Shown: in pieces, positions 59,226-64,000 of the stretch
Numbering within the stretch: position 1 is the first letter of the stretch
How the letters are laid out: the number at the start of each line of letters is the position of its first letter
Source of the DNA: Phenylobacterium conjunctum
Lineage (GTDB): Bacteria > Pseudomonadota > Alphaproteobacteria > Caulobacterales > Caulobacteraceae
Assembly (NCBI RefSeq): GCF_042679085.1
Contig: NZ_JBHTLQ010000020.1
Coordinates: 1-64,000 of the forward strand
Direction: 5' to 3'
Length of the DNA: 64,000 nt
Position numbers and translations under genes: made by a program
Notes under the pieces: generated by a model
Told to the model about the DNA's origin: nothing
What the model saw: the letters and a program-made list of their open reading frames with translations, nothing else
Databases searched by the model: none

Positions 59226-59418
59226 CGAGAAGCGTGCTGGCATCAGAGCCAAGAAGGCCTCGCGACCCCGAGCCACCTTCTCTGACCGGGAGAGGGTGAA
59301 CCGCTCTTCATCCAGGATCGCCGGAGTGGGCTGGTTCGAGGCGATCTCGAAGCCTAGGTGACTGCTTGATCTGCGCTCGGGCAAGCGTGTCAGCCAAAGC
59401 TTCGCGCCACGCCCTAGT
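59226..59418 (-). pseudogene. Remnant of a diacylglycerol kinase gene
   Basis: Two fragments of a DAG kinase like that at 53861-54751 lie next to each other in different frames. At 59377-59418: Trp-Arg-Glu-Ala-Leu-Ala-Asp-Thr-Leu-Ala. At 59226-59360: Glu-Ile-Ala-Ser-Asn-Gln-Pro-Thr-Pro-Ala-Ile-Leu-Asp-Glu-Glu-Arg-Phe-Thr-Leu. In the intact protein these are about 130 residues apart, so some 390 bp were lost, and the N-terminal half is absent. It sits in the same place relative to the lipoprotein as the intact kinase does in copy A. Confidence 0.7.
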
Positions 59419-59767
59419 CGTCGAAGAGGCCGCCGAGAAAGCCGCGCCGCCGGCCGTGGCCGCCTCCGTGGCGACCCCCGCCATGGTGGCCTCCGCGATA
59501 TTCGTCGGAATGCCCGCCATCCCACGGCTGCCCATATCCAGGCCGCGCCGCCGGCGGTTCCGGCGCCGCCTGCGAGCCGGCTTCGTAAGCGGCGCTGCGT
59601 TCGATGATCTTGTCCAGTTCGCCGCGGTCCAGCCAGACGCCACGGCACCGCGGGCAATAGTCGATCTCGACGCCCTGTCGGTCGGACATCACCAGGTCCA
59701 CGCGACACGCGGGGCAAAGCAGGCCCCCTTCATGAGGGGTTATCGAAGCAGGGGTGGGATCGCTCAC
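59414..59767 (-). CDS. Zinc-ribbon (zf-TFIIB type) protein, copy B
   Basis: A 117-residue protein. The zinc ribbon has Leu-Cys-Pro-Ala-Cys and Cys-Pro-Arg-Cys-Arg-Gly-Val-Trp-Leu-Asp-Arg-Gly-Glu-Leu-Asp. Then a Pro-rich linker, a Gly/His-rich tail and the end Gly-Leu-Phe-Asp-Asp. Copy A is at 50944-51255. Its last bases touch the DAG kinase remnant, suggesting that a deletion fused the two regions. Function unknown. Confidence 0.85.
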   Translation of the reverse strand: MSDPTPASITPHEGGLLCPACRVDLVMSDRQGVEIDYCPRCRGVWLDRGELDKIIERSAAYEAGSQAAPEPPAARPGYGQPWDGGHSDEYRGGHHGGGRHGGGHGRRRGFLGGLFDD

Positions 59768-59787
59768 GGATACTCTCCTTGCAAGAG

Positions 59788-59805
59788 CCCCGCCCGAAGG
59801 CGGGG
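59788..59805. terminator. GC hairpin downstream of the Tyr/Gln-rich gene
   Basis: CCCCGCC, loop CGAA, GGCGGGG at 59788-59805. On the minus strand the loop reads TTCG, a stable tetraloop. It lies about 20 bp after the minus-strand gene that ends at 59829 and is the best terminator candidate for it. Confidence 0.55.
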
Positions 59806-59828
59806 GTTCGGTCTCGAAGCGTCAAGGC

Positions 59829-60188
59829 CTAGTGATGCCGATCATGTCGTGCGCGCGGGGCGACATAGTGGCGATCTCGCCGGCCCTCCCGGCGCGAATG
59901 ACGATCGTAGTGATCAGCGTACCCGTACGCTCGGGCCCCGTGGGTATCGCCATAGTAGGCGGAACGCCCATAGGCATGGGCGTTGCCTGTGTAAGTCTGG
60001 CCATAGCCGTACGGCGCCGGGGCGACGTAACCCCCGTAGTTTTGGCCATGCCCGCGATACGCCTGCTGCCCATGGTGGGCTTGTTGATCGTAGTAGTCTT
60101 GCTGACCCCGGTAGTCGTAAGGCTGGGCCACGGCGGCTGTGCCGCCAATGACCGAGAGAGCCGCGGCGGCGGCGATGAGCACCTTCAT
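59829..60188 (-). CDS. Secreted Tyr/Gln/Gly-rich protein, copy B
   Basis: A 119-residue protein with signal peptide (1-22, Ala-Val-Ala). The mature chain has Gln-Pro-Tyr-Asp-Tyr-Arg-Gly-Gln-Gln-Asp-Tyr-Tyr, many Tyr, Gly and His residues and the tail Arg-His-Asp-Arg-His-His. It matches copy A at 55121-55465 along its length. Function unknown. Its upstream DNA also matches that of copy A. Confidence 0.75.
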   Translation of the reverse strand: MKVLIAAAAALSVIGGTAAVAQPYDYRGQQDYYDQQAHHGQQAYRGHGQNYGGYVAPAPYGYGQTYTGNAHAYGRSAYYGDTHGARAYGYADHYDRHSRREGRRDRHYVAPRARHDRHH

Positions 60189-60371
60189 AGACCTACTCCT
60201 TTTGCCGGTGGCGAGCCCACGCGGCGATCAGGCATCGTTAGGGCACCGGCCTGAACCCACAAGGAACGCTCCTCGTCACCCCCTGTTCATCCAAGATGCA
60301 GGCCAGCGAGCTCAGCGCCTTGATCCGGCTTACCTGTGGGAGATCGCCATGCACGTCTTCAAGTTGGCGCC
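60189..60371. repeat. Intergenic repeat B (partner at 55470-55646)
   Basis: Upstream of copy B the same ordered blocks occur as in repeat A: GCGGCGATCAGGCATC, GCCTGAACC, GAACGCT, CGTCACC, TTCATC and TGGGAGATCGCC. The downstream end runs into a small possible gene at 60349. This shows common ancestry at the DNA level. Confidence 0.65.
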
Positions 60372-60480
60372 AGCTTATGCGCTCGCGCTTCCGCTGGGCT
60401 GGATCGGGTGCGCGCCGACCGCAGCGCCGGCGTGCGGACCTTTCTGCTGGTCGCCAGGCTCGATGGAAGGAGCCGTGTAA
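60349..60480 (+). CDS. Possible 43-residue Cys-containing secreted peptide
   Basis: From ATG 60349: a hydrophobic segment (about 5-20) ending Trp-Ile-Gly-Cys-Ala-Pro, followed by Ala-Cys-Gly-Pro-Phe-Cys-Trp. It could be a lipoprotein, although the lipobox is not ideal. The leader is GGGAGATCGCC. Its first codons lie in the duplicated block; copy A lacks the ATG. Low confidence. Confidence 0.35.
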   Translation: MHVFKLAPAYALALPLGWIGCAPTAAPACGPFCWSPGSMEGAV

Positions 60481-60669
60481 GACAACAACAAGCAACAGGG
60501 TCGCGCGCTCTGTCGTGTCCCTGGTCTTGGTGTCGCTCACCGGCGGTGACGAGCCGTTCGCGCCGCGCCCTCCATTAACTGTCTTCTGTCGGGGGCGCGC
60601 TCGTGGTCTTCTTGGTTGGCGCTCTTTTCGGACGAGGGGCCGAAAGCGCCGTTGCAGAGGAACTGCGCC

Positions 60670-61179
60670 GTGCTTCGAAACATCCGGAAACGCCTGATCC
60701 TGGCCCTGCTGGCGCTTCTGCCAGGTCTCGTTCACGCCCAGGAACCGGATGCGCTGACTTCGGTGGGCGCCACCGACCAAGGGGCGCTGGCGTTGGAGAT
60801 GGAGTCAAAACACAAGCACCATGGTCATGGATACCAACGCGTCCAGGGTGTCGTGGAGTTGCGGGAGCCCGAGCTGGAGGCCGGGCGCACGATTACGAAG
60901 CTTGAGGTCACCTTCGACTTCGACTGCAAGAGCCGACAGGTCCGGACTGTGCAGACGACCCGTCGCACCTGGAGTGGCGAATACGCCGGCACGACATATA
61001 GCCGAGAAGCGTGGCGGCCCCCGGTGGCGGACGCGGAGGCCCGCGCACTACGCCTCGTCTGCCTTGCTCCAGAGGCCTCGCCAAGCGACGCCCCGGCCCC
61101 CGCTCGCTCCAGCCCGCCACCGCGGCGGTCCGGACCCCAGGTGATCATGATGCCAAAGGGATCATCTCCGAAACCTTGA
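60670..61179 (+). CDS. Hypothetical secreted protein
   Basis: A 169-residue protein from a GTG at 60670 with ribosome site GAGGAA. A signal peptide (1-23, Val-His-Ala) is followed by a His/Lys-rich stretch (Lys-His-Lys-His-His-Gly-His-Gly) that could bind metal. A beta-rich domain with Phe-Asp-Cys and a later Val-Cys (possible disulphide) follows, resembling surface-adhesin E-like proteins. The C-terminus is Pro/Ser-rich. Function unknown. Confidence 0.55.
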   Translation: MLRNIRKRLILALLALLPGLVHAQEPDALTSVGATDQGALALEMESKHKHHGHGYQRVQGVVELREPELEAGRTITKLEVTFDFDCKSRQVRTVQTTRRTWSGEYAGTTYSREAWRPPVADAEARALRLVCLAPEASPSDAPAPARSSPPPRRSGPQVIMMPKGSSPKP

Positions 61180-61351
61180 GGACGACCATGCTGAGACGCC
61201 CCGACGGGCGGCCGACCACTCGAAGGTGGGCCTGCAAACCGGCAGGCGAGTTGCCGAGCCGCGAGGAGGTCGGAGACCGTTTGCCGCCTGCAGCACCATT
61301 CCCTAGAGTCGAAGCGGGTCGCACGTCGTCGTGCCGTCTGGAGTCTGGCCG

Positions 61352-61852
61352 ATGAACGAGATCGCCTATTCGACCGAGCTGATCATCCGTCAGCCGGTGC
61401 AGGTCGTCTGGCGTCGCCTGACCAGCTTCGACGACTACCCGAGTTGGAATCCGTATCAGAAGATCGAGGGCGAGGCGAAGGAAGGCGCCAAGGTTCGTTT
61501 TTCGGTGAACTGGGGCCATGTGGCCCGGAAATCAGTCCCGGCCAGGATCACGGCGTTCGACCCGCCAAGGCGGCTGGAGTTCACCCTCGGCTGGATCGGG
61601 TTCCGGGAACGACGCTGGATCGAACTCGAGCCCGTCGAACAGGGGGTCCGTATTCGCCATGGTGTCCGCTTCACCGGCTGGCTGGCGCAGATCGCGTTCA
61701 AGCACCAGCTCAAGACCGAGCGGCTCAAACCTTACTACGAAGCGTGGGGCGCCGCCTTGGCGGGACGCGGTCGGTCTGCCGCGCCGCCGCAAGCCGGGAA
61801 GCCGTTAAACCGACGTCAGCGTCGCGCGGCGCGGAAGAAGGCCGGCGATTAG
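61352..61852 (+). CDS. SRPBCC-domain protein, copy B (intact)
   Basis: A 166-residue protein with an SRPBCC (START-like, polyketide cyclase) domain across residues 3-140: Gln-Pro-Val-Gln-Val-Val-Trp-Arg-Arg-Leu, Phe-Asp-Asp-Tyr-Pro-Ser-Trp-Asn-Pro-Tyr, Leu-Glu-Phe-Thr-Leu-Gly-Trp, and a C-terminal helix. A basic tail ends Arg-Arg-Ala-Ala-Arg-Lys-Lys. These domains bind hydrophobic ligands. Copy A at 55736-56256 is frameshifted. Confidence 0.87.
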   Translation: MNEIAYSTELIIRQPVQVVWRRLTSFDDYPSWNPYQKIEGEAKEGAKVRFSVNWGHVARKSVPARITAFDPPRRLEFTLGWIGFRERRWIELEPVEQGVRIRHGVRFTGWLAQIAFKHQLKTERLKPYYEAWGAALAGRGRSAAPPQAGKPLNRRQRRAARKKAGD

Positions 61853-61919
61853 CGCGGATTCGATGGCGCTTACAGCCGTGGCGGACCGGCGAAGGGCGCA
61901 GGACACCAGCGGTCGAGCC

Positions 61920-62726
61920 TCAGTGCGCCAAAAGCCAGGCTATTGGCAGGCCCTGCACAAGCTCCCGCGTGACGCCGCCGAAGACCCTTTCGCTGTACCG
62001 AGGGCGGCTGTAGGCGCCGCTCACCAGGAGATCACATCCCTCGGTTTCGGCGTGCTGCAGGATCTGTGCGCAAGCGCCAGCGCCGCCCTTGGAGAGGTGA
62101 AGATGAGTTGCGGCGACCTGGTGTCGCGCCAGATGGTCGGCGACCTGCGCCAAGCGCTCACTCCTGACCTCGTCGCCGACGCCGAGGACGACGACGCGCT
62201 CGGCGCGCCTCAGAAGCGGGAGCGCCTCATGGACGGACCGCCTAGCTTCCCGGCTGTCCTTCCACGCGACCAGGACCTGCCGAAACGGGACGCGCGGCCG
62301 GCGCGATCCGATCTGCAGAACCGGCGCGCCGGAGTGGGCGGCAAGCGCCGTCGCGTCGACCCTCGCGAATTGTTCGCTCGCCGATGCGCTCAGGATCGCG
62401 AGGTCCGCTGTGAGCAGATGCTCTTTGAGGATGAGATTCGGATCGGAGATGCCCGAGCACCATTCGGTGACCACCTGGCGGCCGGCGAAGACCTCGCTAT
62501 GGATCGCTTGCGTGCTCTCGAGCGCCTCGCCGAACGCCAAGGCCTGAAGCGCTGACCCGCCCGCGCTGCCAAGGAGCGCTTCGTTCAGTCGCGAAGCTTG
62601 CGGCCACGCGAACGCGGCGACCGAGAGGCGACCGCCATATGCCTCGACGAACTCGGCCGCTAGCTCCAGTGTCTGACGCACCGTCGGGCTGGGGGTCGCA
62701 TCCACGACGATATCGGCATAGGTCAT
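61920..62726 (-). CDS. Universal stress protein family (UspA), two-domain
   Basis: A 268-residue cytosolic protein. The N-terminal half starts Asp-Ile-Val-Val-Asp-Ala-Thr-Pro-Ser and has a helix Glu-Leu-Ala-Ala-Glu-Phe. The C-terminal half begins Val-Leu-Val-Ala-Trp-Lys-Asp-Ser-Arg-Glu-Ala-Arg-Arg-Ser-Val and ends with Gly-Cys-Asp-Leu-Leu-Val-Ser-Gly-Ala-Tyr-Ser-Arg-Pro-Arg, a degenerate form of the UspA ATP motif. It is probably a stress-response protein. Confidence 0.88.
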   Translation of the reverse strand: MTYADIVVDATPSPTVRQTLELAAEFVEAYGGRLSVAAFAWPQASRLNEALLGSAGGSALQALAFGEALESTQAIHSEVFAGRQVVTEWCSGISDPNLILKEHLLTADLAILSASASEQFARVDATALAAHSGAPVLQIGSRRPRVPFRQVLVAWKDSREARRSVHEALPLLRRAERVVVLGVGDEVRSERLAQVADHLARHQVAATHLHLSKGGAGACAQILQHAETEGCDLLVSGAYSRPRYSERVFGGVTRELVQGLPIAWLLAH

Positions 62727-62919
62727 CGCTCGCCTCCTCAGTGCTGTCAGCATCCCGCGGCTATGCTCGGGACGTCTGCGTATACGACCGCCTGCCATCG
62801 CTCGCCTTGCGACGTGTCAACATTGCGCGGACCTCCATCGGCCTCGTCCGTGGACGCTTGTGATCGAAGCCTGGGCGTCGCAGACTCAACGAAGCAGCCA
62901 GTGAAGGCGATCCCGAGGT

Positions 62920-63057
62920 ATGCGGCAGAAGGTCAGTCGTGGAGCCGTGCTCCTCTTCGTCTTTTCGCTCTTCGTGCTGGGCGGCGCCCTCTACCTCCTG
63001 TGGGCCAGTCCTGACGAGCATGCGCACCGCGCCGCCCGCGCCGTTTTGCCCCGATAG
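62920..63057 (+). CDS. Small single-span membrane protein
   Basis: A 45-residue protein from ATG 62920 with a GAGG leader. It has a basic start (Met-Arg-Gln-Lys-Val-Ser-Arg), one hydrophobic span (about 8-27) and a short tail (Ser-Pro-Asp-Glu-His-Ala-His-Arg). A strong hairpin follows 12 bp after the stop, which supports a transcript ending here. Function unknown. Confidence 0.5.
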   Translation: MRQKVSRGAVLLFVFSLFVLGGALYLLWASPDEHAHRAARAVLPR

Positions 63058-63068
63058 AGTTCTCGATC

Positions 63069-63108
63069 GCCCCGTGTCCGGCTTCCCAGATGAAGCCGGA
63101 CACGGGGC
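63069..63108. terminator. Bidirectional hairpin terminator, 17-bp arms
   Basis: GCCCCGTGTCCGGCTTC (63069-63085) pairs perfectly with 63092-63108 around a 6-base loop. It lies between the convergent small membrane gene (plus) and the RND pump gene (minus) and should stop both transcripts. Confidence 0.8.
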
Positions 63109-63118
63109 GCGCCGGGCA

Positions 63119-64000
63119 TCAGCGCGTGGTCGGCCGCAAGATCAGGCGACAGATGGCCGGCAGGACAAACAGGGTCAGGGCCGTCGCCGTCACCAGTCCG
63201 CCGATGACCACGGTGGCGAGCGGCCGCTGGACCTCCGCGCCCGTTTCCGTCGCAAGCGCCATCGGCACAAACCCGAGCGACGCGACGAGCCCGGTCATCA
63301 GCACCGGGCGCAGCCGCTCCATCGCCCCGTCGACGATGGCGTGATCGAGAGAGACCCCCCTCTCCAGCCGCTGCCGGATGGCTGTCATCATGACCAGGCC
63401 GTTCAGCACCGCCACCCCGGACAAGGCGATGAACCCGACCGCGGCGGAAACCGAGAACGGCATGCCCCGCGCGGCCAGGGCGAACACCCCGCCCGCCAGC
63501 GCGAGCGGAATGGCCGAGAAGACGCCGAGCGCCGGCTTCACCCCGCCTAGCGCCATGTAGAGCAGCGCGAAGATCAGCAGGAAACAGAGCGGCACGACGA
63601 GGGCCAGGCGCGCTTGCGCGGCCTTAAGGTTCTCATATTGCCCGCCCCACTCGACCCAGGCGCCGGGCGGGAGCTTGACCTCGCCTTCGACCTTCCGCTG
63701 CGCCTCGGCCACGAAGGAGCCGAGGTCGTTGCCGCGGACGTTCGCCTGCACGACGACCCGCCGCTTGCCGTTCTCGCGGCTCACCTGGTTCAGCCCCTCG
63801 GAATAGGCGAACCGCGCGACGTCGCGGAGCGGCACGGAGCGCCGGACGCCGCCGCCGTCATCCGGCAGGAGCACCGGAAGGGCGGCCACGGCCTCGAGGT
63901 CATTGCGGATGGCGTTCGGCAGACGCACGACGATGTCGAAGCGGCGGTCGCCCTGGAAGACGAGGCCGGATTCCCGGCCGCCCATGGCCACCGCGATCGT
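63119..64000 (-). CDS. HME-RND efflux pump, C-terminal part (runs off window)
   Basis: The last 290 or so residues of an RND pump, open at the right edge; the frame continues upstream of the internal Met at 63991. Features are Gly-Gly-Gln-Tyr-Glu-Asn-Leu, then four to five membrane helices with Gly-Phe-Ile-Ala-Leu-Ser-Gly-Val-Ala-Val-Leu-Asn-Gly, Arg-Leu-Arg-Pro-Val-Leu-Met-Thr and Gly-Ala-Glu-Val-Gln-Arg-Pro-Leu-Ala-Thr-Val-Val-Ile-Gly-Gly. This is the C-terminal transport half of CzcA-type pumps. The CusA-like residues Met-Ser-Lys near helix 12 are absent, so a divalent metal (Zn, Co, Cd, Ni) is more likely than Cu(I). Confidence 0.92.
   Translation of the reverse strand, partial: TIAVAMGGRESGLVFQGDRRFDIVVRLPNAIRNDLEAVAALPVLLPDDGGGVRRSVPLRDVARFAYSEGLNQVSRENGKRRVVVQANVRGNDLGSFVAEAQRKVEGEVKLPPGAWVEWGGQYENLKAAQARLALVVPLCFLLIFALLYMALGGVKPALGVFSAIPLALAGGVFALAARGMPFSVSAAVGFIALSGVAVLNGLVMMTAIRQRLERGVSLDHAIVDGAMERLRPVLMTGLVASLGFVPMALATETGAEVQRPLATVVIGGLVTATALTLFVLPAICRLILRPTTR

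Overview
The window is high-GC DNA from an alphaproteobacterium, most likely a member of Caulobacterales (Caulobacter, Phenylobacterium or Brevundimonas type). The evidence is the base composition, the FlgC paralogues, the short XRE regulators with a Caulobacter-like start, and lipoproteins that recall the CC0125/CC1285 family. This assignment is inference; no rRNA, tRNA, CRISPR array or replication origin was seen.

Layout. 0.4-4.7 kb (minus strand): a tightly packed five-gene restriction/defence operon with a ribbon-helix-helix protein, a C5-cytosine DNA methyltransferase, a PD-(D/E)XK-like nuclease, a GIY-YIG nuclease and a second ExK-type protein. 4.7-9.6 kb: accessory genes, including two divergent XRE regulators around an 18-bp palindrome, an orphan FlgC and a putative HhH/nuclease protein. 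9.6-11 kb: a CnrYXH-like metal-sensing ECF sigma module. 11-16.5 kb: a CueR copper regulon with CopA P-type ATPase, CueR, CusF-like and CopZ-like chaperones and a Csp-type copper store, with two classical 19-bp-spacer CueR promoters. 16.5-22 kb: a TetR unit, an acyltransferase, an RTX-repeat protein, a methyltransferase and an AraC regulator. 22-38 kb: periplasmic copper resistance, with multicopper oxidase CopA, CopB, PepSY, DUF411, DUF1775, CusCBA, CopD, CopC and DUF305 proteins. 38-40 kb: an IS630 remnant beside a hipBA toxin-antitoxin operon. 40.5-49 kb: a second metal island whose three promoters share one MerR-type operator. It holds an adenylate-forming enzyme, a Met/His-rich protein, DUF302, an HMA-CDF fusion exporter, a TPR-methyltransferase, a MAPEG protein, and a cytochrome c/FTR1 (PbrT-like) permease split by an in-frame amber codon. 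49-63 kb: an envelope-stress neighbourhood made of two diverged copies of one gene set (lipoproteins, zinc-ribbon proteins, DAG kinase, Gln/Tyr-rich secreted proteins, SRPBCC proteins), with several broken copies. 63.1 kb to the end: the C-terminal part of another HME-RND pump.

Working together. Cytoplasmic Cu(I) would be exported by the CueR-controlled ATPase and buffered by CopZ and the Csp protein. In the periplasm it would be oxidised by the multicopper oxidase, bound by CopC, CusF and Met-rich proteins, and expelled by CusCBA. The 40-49 kb island probably answers Zn, Cd or Pb through a PbrR/CadR-like regulator that is not encoded in the window.

The best candidates for something undescribed are (i) the 40.5-49 kb MerR regulon, which places an adenylate-forming enzyme and a TPR-methyltransferase under heavy-metal control, and (ii) the five-gene multi-nuclease methyltransferase operon with its RHH protein and helically phased TGGCGCCA operator.
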